The notes under the pieces were generated by a model. That model was given only the letters and a program-made list of their open reading frames with translations. It was not told the DNA's origin and searched no databases. From the NCBI GenBank assembly GCA_000403295.2, contig KE159605.1, positions 1,149,409 to 1,213,408 of the forward strand: a stretch of 64,000 nt of DNA. The letters run 5' to 3'. Position numbers and translations under genes: made by a program. The first letter of the stretch is position 1; every line of letters begins with the position of its first letter. Shown one piece after another: positions 44,420 through 54,173 of this stretch. Source of the DNA: Lachnospiraceae bacterium M18-1. GTDB lineage: Bacteria; Bacillota; Clostridia; Lachnospirales; Lachnospiraceae.

Positions 44420-44482
44420 ATGTCCTCCTCCTTTTATAGTTTCTGGTTAATGAACTTCCTTGCCGAACCTGCATTACTGCGT

Positions 44483-44532
44483 AAAAAAAGACACCAAAAA
44501 ACCAGCCGATTTTTTAGTGTCTTTCTTTTTTA
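44483..44532 (-). terminator. Leader terminator (attenuator) upstream of xis
   Basis: On the minus strand, GACACTAAAAAA pairs with TTTTTTGGTGTC around GGCTGG-type loop sequence and is followed by seven T residues. It lies between the promoter at 44633-44661 and the xis ATG at 44419, so transcription must pass it to reach xis. The similar structure at 56493-56537 supports a shared attenuation mechanism. Confidence 0.65.
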
Positions 44533-44609
44533 ATCATTCGGTCAAAGACCGACATAAATTTTTTACTTCTGAACCTACTCCAGAACAAGAATTTTACACA
44601 GTTATGCAT
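44514..44609 (-). CDS. Possible 31-codon leader peptide ahead of xis
   Basis: An open frame starts at ATG 44609 (MHNCVKFLFWSRF...) and stops at 44514, inside the leader terminator stem. A translating ribosome could therefore alter folding of the hairpin. The ribosome site is weak. It resembles short leader frames seen ahead of some clostridial mobile-element genes, from memory. It may be an attenuation peptide or chance. Confidence 0.4.
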   Translation of the reverse strand: MHNCVKFLFWSRFRSKKFMSVFDRMIKKERH

Positions 44610-44632
44610 TTCTGCAAAAAATTACAGTTACA

Positions 44633-44681
44633 CTTTAACACAATATATAGTTGTTTGTCAACATTTTATTCTATATATTGT
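44633..44681 (-). promoter_or_regulatory. Promoter with paired inverted-arm operator for xis-int operon
   Basis: Arms ACAATATATAG (44640-44650) and CTATATATTGT (44671-44681) are 20 bp apart. Reading leftward, TTGACA (44656-44661) lies between them and a weak -10 TTAAAG (44633-44638) follows 17 bp on; one arm occupies the spacer. A protein bound to both arms would block RNA polymerase. Same layout as 56649-56699. Confidence 0.65.
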
Positions 44682-44825
44682 ATTTAATCAGCATTCTTTA
44701 TACATTTATCAAAGTACAGCCAATTGCATATAACCTTCTCTACATTAAAAGAAGCCTGCATAACCTTAATTTCTGTATATTTTTTTCTCATTTTTTCATA
44801 CTGTTCACATTTGTTTGCTGCTATT

Positions 44826-45142
44826 CTACCCTATCTTACAAATCCAATCCTCCTCAACCTCCACTTCATTCTCCCGCAGATACTTTTCCAGCACGGGCCG
44901 GACATACACAGCCTCATATTGATCTCCCAACGCTTCTCCTCCCCATGTTCCTTTTCAAACTTCTCGCACCACTGCTTCTGTATATTGGATGCAATCCGTA
45001 TTTTCCTGCAGTCAAATCCATATCCTTCCTCTGCCGGCATCTGAAATTCCACTGCCACCTTCCTGTAAAATGCAGCCAGGTTCAGATTGGGATAAAATGC
45101 ATCTATCGTCTCCTGCGTAACTTCCCTGATTCTTCTCTCCAT
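44826..45142 (-). pseudogene. Small plasmid-type gene with frameshift
   Basis: The frame from ATG 45142 (MERRIREVTQETIDAFYPNL...) is good until about 44940, then its continuation is basic and protein-unlike. One base out of frame, the same DNA reads ALGDQYEAVYVRPVLEKYL and ends in VEEDWICKIG at 44826, a natural C-terminus. A single-base change near 44930-44942 (CT-rich run) has shifted the gene. Intact, it would be about 105 residues. Function unknown; it is the last gene of the long leftward operon. Confidence 0.6.
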
Positions 45143-45199
45143 CTGCTTCTCTCCTTGTTTATAGAATATTGACGTGTAGATAAAGTAACCGCCTTGGTG

Positions 45200-45655
45200 C
45201 TAATTGGGGGAGCACATTGCTTTTTCATATTCAAGAATCTGATCCCATGTTAACCATTTAGGTTTTTCCTCCTCCGAAAAACTAAGCCAGATTCTTTTCA
45301 TCTCTTCTATGAGCTTCCTTTCATCTTTTAATGGAAGAACGTCTTAATTTCTGTTACCATAACCAAGATAATAGTCACAATCACATCTGTATCTGTCCAG
45401 CATTTGATATTGGAACCGTTTATTTTCATCAGCTTGTCCTTCCTTTGATAAAATAATAAATGGTCTTCGGATTGGCATATCCGGCTCACCATCAAATGCA
45501 TTATCCACTACAGAGCAAAGATCTGGCTGATTGCTTCCTAATGTAATATCCTTCCATAAATGTCCATGCTGGTCTTTATAGACTGGACGCGACCAAAAGT
45601 CTGTACCTATCGGCTGTAGTTCTAAAGTATCTTTCATGCTTTCTGATGTATTCAT
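45200..45655 (-). pseudogene. LPD11 domain gene interrupted by a stop codon
   Basis: The first 103 codons end YRCDCDYYLGYGNRN and then TAA at 45344. In the same frame the DNA continues LIEEMKRIWLSFSEEEKPKW and LTWDQILEYEKAM to a second stop at 45200. The joined sequence is the normal large polyvalent protein-associated domain 11 (about 150 residues), whose core runs through this point. So a nonsense change has cut the domain, or read-through occurs. The start overlaps the upstream gene by 4 nt. Confidence 0.72.
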
Positions 45656-46356
45656 ATAGATTCTCCCTTCATTGCCCGTATGTCTTTGAAAAAGTCTAAG
45701 GCATCAAACAGCCCCTGCTGATAAGCTGCCCGCCCATATTCGGAAGCGTTTGCATTGCTTTCTTCCAAGGCATCCTCAATCAGGCTCCATTGCTCATGTG
45801 TGAACATATCTTTATTCAGCTTTTCAGTCTTTGCTTCGGCCTTCTGCTTTGATTTCTGATATTTACGGTCTTTCCGCAGTGTATCTTCCAAAGCTGTATC
45901 CAACCTGTTCCAGATAAATTGCTGTAGAACCGTGTGTCTGCTCTCTGGCTCCGTATCTGAATTTGTATCAGACTTTATATCCAGATCTTCATCAGATTTC
46001 GTATCCGGATTCTGTTCTTCCTCTGCCTTATGGTCATTGGAAACCATGCTGTTTATAGCCTGATTCCTTTCCCGGCAGATGTTCTGGAATAGATCAGCAA
46101 TGATCAAGAACCCTGCCTGCAGTCCCATTTCCATATATACGCTGGCATTTTCATTTACCATCTCGTTCACTGCGGATAACAGTATGGAAGTTCCTTCTTC
46201 ACCATATCGTTTAGCAACATTTTCATAAGCCATATCTGCATCATCCAAACGTGCCTCATAACTGCGTTCATCACGGTCCGGAACCATGCCATATAACAGA
46301 TAATCTGCAATTCCTTTTACTGTTGCTCTTTCAAATATTTTCTCTGCAAATTTCAT
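45652..46356 (-). CDS. Two-domain DUF6809-like protein
   Basis: 234 residues. Two helical domains of the same type (about 25-95 and 145-230; the second ends EYGRAAYQQGLFDALDFFKDI) flank an acidic Asp/Ser/Thr-rich repeat linker (DTKSDEDLDIKSDTNSDTE). Each half resembles the single-domain proteins at 13668-14033 and 27874-28143. Function unknown; likely an internal duplication. Confidence 0.65.
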   Translation of the reverse strand: MKFAEKIFERATVKGIADYLLYGMVPDRDERSYEARLDDADMAYENVAKRYGEEGTSILLSAVNEMVNENASVYMEMGLQAGFLIIADLFQNICRERNQAINSMVSNDHKAEEEQNPDTKSDEDLDIKSDTNSDTEPESRHTVLQQFIWNRLDTALEDTLRKDRKYQKSKQKAEAKTEKLNKDMFTHEQWSLIEDALEESNANASEYGRAAYQQGLFDALDFFKDIRAMKGESI

Positions 46357-46390
46357 AATATTTTCCTACCTTTCATCATTTTGTTTTCTA

Positions 46391-47994
46391 TTAACAAGGC
46401 CCGCCTTCCGCACCGTGAAAGGCACCTGCCGGATACATCCAGTTATCCTTTACATAGACCGAATCCGTAGAAAATTCCCCCGTCATCAGACTGTACAGCG
46501 CTTCCTGGTCACCGTGATAAACACAGGACTTTGCGTTCCCCACAAAGGTATCCAAATCACAGTGATTATCCAGCGTAAACCCAAGGATCTCTTCATCTTG
46601 CTTCAGCATTTTATAATCTTCCGGATATAACTCCCGAATTCCCGCAAACAGTGCCGGAGTGGAAAAGATACACATTGCACAGCTGCAGCGGTTCCATCCG
46701 GCGCGGTAACAGGGATGGGGATTCACCTTATGCCTTTTTAAAACCTCCCAGACATCTTTTTCCGAATAATCAATGACCGGACGCCACTGGTGTACGATCC
46801 GGTGTGCCTTTGCCTCTGCATTTGTCCTGTGGATTTCCATCTCGTTATATTTGCTCCGCCCGACCGACTCCCCTCTGCGCTCTCCGGACACAATCAGCAG
46901 GCGGGTATCCTTCTTTGTCTTCTCCAGGCATGCCGTCACGCTGTCCTGCACGGAAGCTTTGAGACTCCCGCTGCACCAGCGGCCCTGATGGGTTCCTCCT
47001 TTTGCCGGAAATTTTAGCCGTCTGCCTCCTATCTTTTCCAAATGCTCTAGGCTGTCCAGATTTCGGAGGACCGTATCTGCTACCATAATCTTTAAATAGG
47101 CAGAGCACCACCGCCTGCTTAAATCTCCGGTCTTCATGGGAAATTTCATACGGTACCCAAACTGCTCCAGCTGTTTTTCCATATCTTCTGCAGACTTTTC
47201 CTTCAGTTTCAGGCACTCCTTATATTTCTTTGACAAAGGGCACTGCCAGATCTCCTGTGTATCCGGTTCCTGCCATTCAATCGGCTCTGATGCGCCGATA
47301 CGGTATAATTCTCCAAAGAAGCCGTTCTTTCTCCAGGATACCCTGAGCGGTACCTGCTCTGCCTCTGAAAAAGCATGGATATAACTGGAGGTACAGCGCC
47401 AGTCCATCCTTCTTGCCGGATGCCCACCGTCAATGTCATGATGCCAGAATTCTATCTTCTGTTTCGGAACGCCAAGCTCTAACAGCTTATAGTAACAAGC
47501 GATACTGTCCTTTCCTCCTGAAATCAGGAGAATGATCAAATCATAACTTTCCAGCGGCAGCAACTCCTCCAGCAGAATTTTCTCCATGTACTTTGAATCC
47601 CTGCGTCCCGGCACTCTCGGCCTGATTCTTTTTCCGGTTCCATATATTGGGACATCTGGTTTTCCATAGATGACCGGCGTATCTTTCGTACAATCGGCAT
47701 CCCGGATAAAATCCGGCTGAAACAGGGCAAGCTGTCCGTTAGACTGCTGGAAATATGTTTCCTCTATCTTCAATGTATCCACCTCATTTCCAAAATCTAT
47801 CCCAGACAATCCTCCTTCACCAGAAGCGCCGTCTTTCTTTCCCCGGAAAAGTGTGATTTCCCATTGCAGATCCACATGCTCCCGCGAGGTGCAGTCAACG
47901 CACCAATCATCCTTCTCCACCCCGAAGGCATGGATGTATACAATTCCACATCTTTTCTCATTGCAAATTCTATAATCCTGTTAAATTCATCCAT
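46391..47994 (-). pseudogene. PAPS reductase-like PP-loop ATPase, frameshifted near its start
   Basis: The main frame (509 codons, from about 47920) has the PP-loop ILLISGGKDSIACYYKLL, a DIDGGHPARRMDW segment, two related RRWCSAYLK/GRWCSGSLK boxes and a cysteine cluster HPCYRAGWNRCSCAMC, as in phosphoadenosine phosphosulfate reductase family proteins of mobile elements (DndC-related). Upstream, ATG 47994 with GAGAGGAAT opens MDEFNRIIEFAMRKDVELY, then continues out of frame: two extra bases near 47935 break the gene. An internal GTG could start a shorter protein but lacks a ribosome site. Near residue 60 is QLALF, a possible sliding-clamp motif. Confidence 0.72.
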
Positions 47995-48004
47995 AGTATT
48001 CCTC

Positions 48005-48130
48005 TCATAATGCTTTTTCTGTACCCGCTTTAAAAGAAAGGCGGAAACTATGATCCGCCTCTCTTCCTAAATTACATATCTCAAATTTGAATTCATCTTT
48101 CTGACCGCCTAAAAAACAGCTCTTTTTCAT
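48005..48130 (-). CDS. 41-residue small protein
   Basis: A short frame from ATG 48130 (GGGAGTGTGTTC upstream) reads MKKSCFLGGQKDEFKFEICN and continues to a stop at 48005, fitting exactly between the DUF5688 gene (12 nt) and the PAPS-reductase-like gene (10 nt). A 7-bp hairpin (AGGCGGA/TCCGCCT, 48039-48060) inside it could alternatively be a terminator. No family is recognised. Confidence 0.45.
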   Translation of the reverse strand: MKKSCFLGGQKDEFKFEICNLGREADHSFRLSFKAGTEKAL

Positions 48131-48142
48131 GAACACACTCCC

Positions 48143-49150
48143 TTATATGAACACAGGTTCTTTTCCTGGATAGAACTCTCCGTTCGTTATGGCAAAGGAT
48201 CTTGTCTGATTTCTTCTTTCTGCATTTTCAAATGCACCTTTTGCACGGTCATAATACTGCACTTTATCTGATAATTTATCGCATAGTTCCACACTGGTCT
48301 CGTTGATTTCTTTGACTATCTGTGATAGTCCTGATGTATCCACAATTCCTATGTCCGGAACAAGTAAGATTTCATGGATAGAAGATGGCAGCACATAAAA
48401 GTCAGAGCCTATGATCTCTCCTACCTGTTTCATCAATTCCTCTTGAAGGATCATAGAAGCTCCGTTTTTCATACTGCTATCCGTCAGGCACAATATCGGC
48501 GTTTCTGCTATTTCCGGATGCCATTTTGTTTTTCCATCTAAAAGATTTCTGATGGTTCCATTGCCTGTCATCATCGAACAAAGGTAATCATCCATCTCAA
48601 AAAGAAATGCCTGTTTTTCCCTCTCTGAAAGGAGTGCATCCTCATGTAGCTGCTTTAAGGTTACCTTCCACTCCTCCATCAGTTGTTTTACAACAGGTGT
48701 ACTGAAATCCTGTTCTTCGCCCTCATATATCACTACATAGTAAACAGCCGCAAAATCCCCCTGCAATGTATAAGCCTTATCATTAAGCCATCCCTGGTTT
48801 AATTCCGGGTCACAAAGCTTTATTCTCAATTTATCTTTTACCTTTTCATAATCTTTTAGATAACCCAGATCAGATAAACATTCCAAATTATCAAGTTGAA
48901 TCCGCCAATCCACAATCCGCTTTATGCTGGCATCAAGGCTGTTCCCTGACATGTAATCATCATAGATCTCTTCTAAAGGAATAAACGGAACTGTACTATC
49001 ACCCTGCCGTCTAATCACAAGAGCCGGAATCTTTCTTCCATTCTCTTTTATGTTTTCCTCAATTGACACCTGCGCGTCTTCAAAGGACGGCGGCAGATAC
49101 ATCTGTACATTCTCAGCTAAATAATTAAAAAATTCGTTTCTGTTCATCAT
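48143..49150 (-). CDS. DUF5688 family protein (element B)
   Basis: 335 residues. SMKNGASMILQEELMKQVGEIIGSDFYVLPSSIHEILLVPD matches the core of the DUF5688 member at 12748-13653, and the N-terminal half has the same helical layout. Cytosolic, function unknown. Part of the long leftward operon with PcfJ and PcfK. The presence of one divergent copy per element suggests a family with an element-specific role. Confidence 0.8.
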   Translation of the reverse strand: MMNRNEFFNYLAENVQMYLPPSFEDAQVSIEENIKENGRKIPALVIRRQGDSTVPFIPLEEIYDDYMSGNSLDASIKRIVDWRIQLDNLECLSDLGYLKDYEKVKDKLRIKLCDPELNQGWLNDKAYTLQGDFAAVYYVVIYEGEEQDFSTPVVKQLMEEWKVTLKQLHEDALLSEREKQAFLFEMDDYLCSMMTGNGTIRNLLDGKTKWHPEIAETPILCLTDSSMKNGASMILQEELMKQVGEIIGSDFYVLPSSIHEILLVPDIGIVDTSGLSQIVKEINETSVELCDKLSDKVQYYDRAKGAFENAERRNQTRSFAITNGEFYPGKEPVFI

Positions 49151-49286
49151 ATTCTTCTCCCTTTCTTACTCATCGTTGCTTATTTACCAGCCATCTTTAC
49201 CGTTTTCAAAGAAAAGGAAAGGAAAATTGATTCTCTTTTCTCCTTCCCTTTCCACGTTTCATTGCTTTTTTAGATTTCCATGCATC

Positions 49287-49709
49287 CTAATAGTTTTTCG
49301 CAAATCCCTTCAGATACAAATTATAGTCTTTCTCTCTCGTTATGAACCTGATCCAGTAGTCTGCAACATGCCCGTTCATGAAAAAATTATACTCATCTTC
49401 ACTCACAGATGAAGATGGATGAGCCTTACAAAATTTTCTTAAGGATTCCAGATTCTTAAGCTGCGTCACCAGACAGCGGTAAATATCCTGTGATTCCCGG
49501 TGAAACTCCTTCGACCAAAGTTCCCCTCTGCACGGAAAATAGCTCCCCTGCCAGCCATCGCTGCCATAATATGCACGGATATGCCCGATCTGGGCATCCG
49601 GATACTTCCCTGAACTTAAAGAATCCGGTGCTTCTGAGCAATGCTCGAACACATCAGGGAAATTACAGGTCTCCTTCAGCTCAAACAACATATTTTCTTT
49701 TTTATCCAT
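49287..49709 (-). CDS. Hypothetical protein in PcfJ operon
   Basis: 140 residues, acidic (RAYYGSDGWQGSYFPCRGELWSKEFHRESQDIYRCLVTQL...). The N-terminal WQGSYFP segment suggests a beta-rich start and a helical end. AGGGATTTT precedes the ATG. Common on clostridial elements, but I know no function. Co-transcribed with neighbours. Confidence 0.6.
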   Translation of the reverse strand: MDKKENMLFELKETCNFPDVFEHCSEAPDSLSSGKYPDAQIGHIRAYYGSDGWQGSYFPCRGELWSKEFHRESQDIYRCLVTQLKNLESLRKFCKAHPSSSVSEDEYNFFMNGHVADYWIRFITREKDYNLYLKGFAKNY

Positions 49710-49727
49710 ATAAAAATCCCTCTTTCT

Positions 49728-50042
49728 CTATGCGGCATGGCCGGTTTTCTGCCCGCTGTCGCCTAAAGCAAGGCAATACCCCATACCTGTCTCTGCCTGA
49801 ATCTCTGCCAGTTCCCTGTGGCTTACCAGAACCGCAAGCTCATTTTTTACCACACCTTCCAGAATCCGGTCTCGTTCATAGGGAAACGGACAGTATCTGT
49901 GATACTGCTCCTCCATCTTAAGATAAATCTCCTGAAAAGAAAGCGTTCCCTTCCCCGTAAACAGCCTTAAGATTTCTTCTCTCATGTGTGCCTGCTCTTT
50001 TCTCAATTTCAGCAGATACTCTTTTCCTGCCGTCTCAACCAT
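49728..50042 (-). CDS. Hypothetical protein in PcfJ operon
   Basis: 104 residues. Mostly helical, with QEIYLKMEEQYHRYCPFPYERDRILEGVVKNELAVL resembling a winged-helix in shape only. GGACGGG lies upstream. 63 bp after PcfJ. Function unknown. Confidence 0.6.
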   Translation of the reverse strand: MVETAGKEYLLKLRKEQAHMREEILRLFTGKGTLSFQEIYLKMEEQYHRYCPFPYERDRILEGVVKNELAVLVSHRELAEIQAETGMGYCLALGDSGQKTGHAA

Positions 50043-50105
50043 ATCATTCGTTCCCCGTCCTTTCTTTTTTAATTTGTGCCGTTGTAATCCATCCTGAAAA
50101 TCCTG

Positions 50106-52295
50106 TTATGCCGCTTCTTTTACCGTATCCGGAATCTCCATCAGATCTGCTTCCAGAATGTCTGCGAGATACTGTCCTCTAAAGAGGCCGCCATTGATCT
50201 TCACTTTCTTCTTCCGCATTTCAGCATAAGACTCTATCCGGATCTCCCAGCTCTTTTTCGCCAGCGTAACATCGTCCCTGGTAAGCCTTTTCTGAACAAC
50301 TGCCTGCCACTTCCGTAAGAATTCCGATGCCTCTTCAATATCCTTCTTCTGCCGGTCATACTCGGTACGCTTCTGCCGTATCACACCACCCGGCTCCACC
50401 TCCAGCGTATAATAAGGCTGATCCGGCTGTTTTGTCTTCCTTAAGAACAGAATATAACTCTCCTGACTATTGATCCGATCGAAATACTCCTTCTTCTTGT
50501 CAATACAGTGGTGTAATGCCTGTCCTTCTTCCAAAATATCCTTGATCGTTCTCGGTGCAAGAATTGTATACGTCTTATTCGAGTATTCATATTTCTCCTG
50601 TAACCTTGGAAGAATATCGTTGATGTAAGGAAACTCTTCTTCCAGTTCCCCGGCAGTTACCGACAGCTGGTTCTTTTGGATATATTCCACCAGTTCCCCA
50701 TGCCTCTGATACAGTTTGGATACCCTGTAGACAATCTCATCATATACATTCATCTTGACACGTTTTGCCATAGAAAGGTAATCTTTCCAGGTAATCAGCA
50801 CCTGACGGATACTATCATTTGTTCCTACATTCTGACGGACAAGATAATTTTTTACCTGTATATAACTCATCCGGTCATGGATAAATGCAAGGTCTTTGGG
50901 CAGAATACCATTTTTGACAAACCAGCCGATCAGCTCATCCGTCAGGATGATATTTTCCTTCTTCTCCTGCTGCAGCCAATACAAAACATTGATATCGCCT
51001 TCTGATTTTCGTAATCTTTTCAGTCTGGCGTTATCAATTTCCAGTTTTTTCGCCAGCCCGCCTTTTGCATCTCTCCAAACTAATTTCTCTGGAGCTTTTA
51101 CCAGTTCTTCTGACAATTTGGGAAGATTTGCTTTTAAAATCTGCTCTAATACCGGAATTTTTTCCCATGCTTTCAGATATTTACGGGGATTTAAAACCGG
51201 ATTTTTTTGTATCCACTGTATGAGCCCGGTCTTTTTTAATTCCCGCCGTTCTAAATCATACAAAGTCCTTGGGTATACCTTTCCATGCAAAAGCAGAGGA
51301 TAATAATCGAAAAGGCCAACTCTGCGGAAGTAATTGTCACCACTGTTCCAACGCGCGCCCCTGTTTTTAAAATCCCCATAATAATATGGATCTTCCTGGA
51401 ACTGGTCATCATAAAATATACGCTTCGTTTCATAAAAACATATTTCCCGGTTTTTGAAATCTCCCTTTCCAAGAATCATCCGCGCCTCAAACAGCCTTAA
51501 GATAACCCCTTTTCTGCAGCGCTGGATTAAATATGCAGCTTTACTTTCTGTCCAGATAGATCCGGATTTGTCTACAGATTTAAACTGAATTTCCTGTCCG
51601 CATTTGCTGCAGATTCCCTTCTTGTTATATCTGGGAGCATGGATTGGGACCATCCTGCCGCAATGGGTACAATACCCTTCTGTCGCGCCGCCTTTTTTAT
51701 ATTTGTAGAAAATATAATGTTCAGGAATTACCTTCTTAAGGAGCCACCGTTCCCAATCTTTCGGAAGTTTCGGCACCTGCTTCATGGTCTCATCCCATAC
51801 ATCCGTTATTTTTTTATAACGGGCAGCCAGCTGGCGCTCCCGTATCCCTTCCTGATAGCAGACCAGTGTTCCATAATCGCCTGTTATTGTTTCCAGATAT
51901 CTGCAGACAAGTTTTTCATCTTTTCTGCTGATGTATGTCCCTGAATCATACATATACCGTGGCCAGTCAAGATTTTGCAGCATGGACTTTCTCCATTTTC
52001 CGGTATCTGTCTCAAACGTGATAAAATCATCGGCTCTTTTGTCGATATATACCACATAGACCGGATATTTCGCTCCTGCCCGTACAAACTGGGCCAGGAA
52101 CACGGAAATAATCAAATACCCTTTTTCCTCCTTCACCCGCAGATACCTGCCATATTTGTATTTTTTATTCGTTCCCCAGTGATCGGATGGAACCGGCTGA
52201 TCCTGTTTGGCAATCTGTTTCAGATATGGAGTAAATTCCGGAGGATTCAGTGTCATTAATTCTTTTTTCTTCATGCCTTCCACTTCCCTTCTCAT
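50106..52295 (-). CDS. pcfJ: PcfJ domain protein
   Basis: 729 residues. A zinc ribbon lies near 205-235 (CTHCGRMVPIH ... CSKCGQ), and the PcfJ domain near 590-660 contains ILAPRTIKDILEEGQALHHCIDKKK and YTLEVEPGGVIRQKRTEYDR. PcfJ is an orphan family named from the enterococcal pCF10 conjugation region and is a marker of Gram-positive conjugative elements; its biochemical role is unknown. The ATG overlaps the DUF7666 stop (ATGA); an ATG at 52274 is an alternative start. Confidence 0.88.
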   Translation of the reverse strand: MRREVEGMKKKELMTLNPPEFTPYLKQIAKQDQPVPSDHWGTNKKYKYGRYLRVKEEKGYLIISVFLAQFVRAGAKYPVYVVYIDKRADDFITFETDTGKWRKSMLQNLDWPRYMYDSGTYISRKDEKLVCRYLETITGDYGTLVCYQEGIRERQLAARYKKITDVWDETMKQVPKLPKDWERWLLKKVIPEHYIFYKYKKGGATEGYCTHCGRMVPIHAPRYNKKGICSKCGQEIQFKSVDKSGSIWTESKAAYLIQRCRKGVILRLFEARMILGKGDFKNREICFYETKRIFYDDQFQEDPYYYGDFKNRGARWNSGDNYFRRVGLFDYYPLLLHGKVYPRTLYDLERRELKKTGLIQWIQKNPVLNPRKYLKAWEKIPVLEQILKANLPKLSEELVKAPEKLVWRDAKGGLAKKLEIDNARLKRLRKSEGDINVLYWLQQEKKENIILTDELIGWFVKNGILPKDLAFIHDRMSYIQVKNYLVRQNVGTNDSIRQVLITWKDYLSMAKRVKMNVYDEIVYRVSKLYQRHGELVEYIQKNQLSVTAGELEEEFPYINDILPRLQEKYEYSNKTYTILAPRTIKDILEEGQALHHCIDKKKEYFDRINSQESYILFLRKTKQPDQPYYTLEVEPGGVIRQKRTEYDRQKKDIEEASEFLRKWQAVVQKRLTRDDVTLAKKSWEIRIESYAEMRKKKVKINGGLFRGQYLADILEADLMEIPDTVKEAA

Positions 52296-52837
52296 TTTCC
52301 ATAAGCATCATAAAATTTGTGCGGATGCCAGCGTTTCCCGTCGATGTTTATCAGTGCAATCTCTTCAATCTCAGGGCTGTTCTGCTCTTCCTTCAGGATT
52401 AATAAGAAATCTCCTTTTTCCCCTGCTGCTCTTGGATTCTTCCCGCGGACTACCCCGTATCCGTTGCAGGCCGTACCTGTTTCTTTCTTTACCCCGTAGT
52501 TCCACTGGCGTTTCGGATGTTCTACCATATAAACTGCCGCCTCAAAAAGCATCTGCTCCAACGAAAGACGTCGTATCAGGCGCATTTCTGTACAGGATAT
52601 CTTGCTGTCTACCGCATCCTCATCCAGATCTCCGCCTGCATCCACCTCATAATAAACAGAGTTGCGCCAGTCGGAATAATAGTGGAAACAATCCAGCGGA
52701 TTTTCTGCACAATGGAACCCATTTTTTACACAGTTCGCCTCCTCCGTCCGGTTTATCTTATCCTCTCGGAACTGGAAACCAAGACAGGTCAGATCCTTAC
52801 GGAATCCTTTAAATGCTCTCACTCTTTTCCTCTCCAT
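52292..52837 (-). CDS. DUF7666 domain protein
   Basis: 181 residues. RAFKGFRKDLTCLGFQFREDK, KNGFHCAENPLDCFHYYSDWRNSVYYEVDAGGDLDED and KISCTEMRLIRRLSLEQML give the DUF7666 pattern (often mis-termed phage protein). Function unknown. Overlaps PcfK upstream by 29 nt and PcfJ downstream by 4, so the three are translationally linked. Confidence 0.8.
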   Translation of the reverse strand: MERKRVRAFKGFRKDLTCLGFQFREDKINRTEEANCVKNGFHCAENPLDCFHYYSDWRNSVYYEVDAGGDLDEDAVDSKISCTEMRLIRRLSLEQMLFEAAVYMVEHPKRQWNYGVKKETGTACNGYGVVRGKNPRAAGEKGDFLLILKEEQNSPEIEEIALINIDGKRWHPHKFYDAYGK

Positions 52838-53630
52838 TTGTTTCTTCGTTTTTTTCTGCCATCATGTCAAACAAGGACATCTGGATCGGCTTTTCTACAG
52901 ATTTCTTTGCCCCTTTCGCCTGCCCTGTTGTTTCCGGTTCCTTTTCCGGCTTCTCTTCTCCTTTTTCCGCGGTCTTTTCTGTTTTTTCTTCCGATACGTC
53001 TTTTGCTGATGAACTCCCGGATGAAGCGCTCTTTTTCTTGCGTTCCTCCTTCTTTTTCAGGGAATTCAGCCGCTTTTTCGTTTCTGCTTTCCGCGCTTTT
53101 GCCTCCGTCGCTTCATCATCCAGGGCATAATACGCATCCGCCCACTGATATACCTGCGTCTCCGATATTCCCATACCGATAGACTGGTGAGCGCTATCCG
53201 CCCGGCGGTTCGGATTCTTTTTTCCGCCAAATCTGGTATCATGCTCTTTTTCTGCCATCTGATACGCCTGCTCCATGATATAGTTCATGCATTTCTGGAG
53301 CGTTTTCTGCTTCTTTAATACCTGGATTCCAAACATAGGGTCTTCTTCTGCCTTTTTCATCAGATATCTGCCTACAATATCCGTAAAAAGCTTATCCTTC
53401 ATCAGCCACAGCTCTTCCTGCAGCTTTTCCGTTGCAGAATCATAATCTTTTTCAGACAGCGGGATCTCCGCAAGCTGGAACCTCTTCCCTTTGATAAAAT
53501 CCTCCACATCCTGCTCCGGCACCAGCCACTGGGCCGCTAACACCTTAAGCTCTGAAAAATTCTGCGAGTTCCTGAGATGCACTGCCATTGCATTTAATTC
53601 TTCCGTATTGTTGATCAGTTTCTCATACAC
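52809..53630 (-). CDS. pcfK: PcfK-like protein (AcrIIA9-related family)
   Basis: 273 residues. FGIQVLKKQKTLQKCMNYIMEQAYQMA and TQVYQWADAYYALDDE are the PcfK core; the family includes AcrIIA9, a Cas9 inhibitor found on conjugative elements. The C-terminal 90 residues are a long Lys/Glu/Ser-rich linker ending in IQMSLFDMMAEK, which looks like a sliding-clamp binding motif. Whether it inhibits Cas9 cannot be told from sequence. It is upstream of DUF7666 and PcfJ, the usual order. Confidence 0.82.
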   Translation of the reverse strand: MYEKLINNTEELNAMAVHLRNSQNFSELKVLAAQWLVPEQDVEDFIKGKRFQLAEIPLSEKDYDSATEKLQEELWLMKDKLFTDIVGRYLMKKAEEDPMFGIQVLKKQKTLQKCMNYIMEQAYQMAEKEHDTRFGGKKNPNRRADSAHQSIGMGISETQVYQWADAYYALDDEATEAKARKAETKKRLNSLKKKEERKKKSASSGSSSAKDVSEEKTEKTAEKGEEKPEKEPETTGQAKGAKKSVEKPIQMSLFDMMAEKNEETNGEEKSESI

Positions 53631-53730
53631 GGCTGTTTCCTCCTTAAATTCATCTTTAAAAACTTCTCTTACCTATTTGGTTTTTACGCTGCCGGGTGCA
53701 AAAATGGAGAGTCCGCTGACTCTCCACCTG

Positions 53731-54156
53731 TTATGCTGCATTCTCCTGTCTGCGCATTTTCTCTTCCATCTCTTCCATTTCCCGTTCCACTTCCTCTGCA
53801 ATCCTCCTGCGCTCCTTATCATCCTCTTCCAAAAGCCCTACCAGTTCTACCAGGATGCGGGTACACCATTTGTTTGACTTCCATTTATCCGAAAGCTTTC
53901 TGGTCTCTTCGATCAGGTCTTCATAGTCCGGTTCCGTCATCTCCCTGTTCCGGTACTTTTTATATACCTCATAGCATTCCTTCATGACGACCGGAACCGG
54001 TATCTTTGCCGCTTCATCCAGATTGGAAAGAAGCCCCATCAGCATCCGGTGATAATCGTGCCTTTTGCAGAGTTCTTCAATCCCCATCTGTTCTCTCCCC
54101 AGATACAGGGACATAAAATCATTAAATATTTCCGCAATTTTACTCTGGTCTACCAT
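53731..54156 (-). CDS. Hypothetical helical protein in PcfJ operon
   Basis: 141 residues, helical and strongly acidic at the C-terminus (DKERRRIAEEVEREMEEMEEKMRRQE), probably a coiled coil. AGAAAGGAG precedes the ATG. Unknown function; conserved position beside PcfK. Confidence 0.6.
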   Translation of the reverse strand: MVDQSKIAEIFNDFMSLYLGREQMGIEELCKRHDYHRMLMGLLSNLDEAAKIPVPVVMKECYEVYKKYRNREMTEPDYEDLIEETRKLSDKWKSNKWCTRILVELVGLLEEDDKERRRIAEEVEREMEEMEEKMRRQENAA

Positions 54157-54173
54157 TCGTTTTCTCCTTTCTT

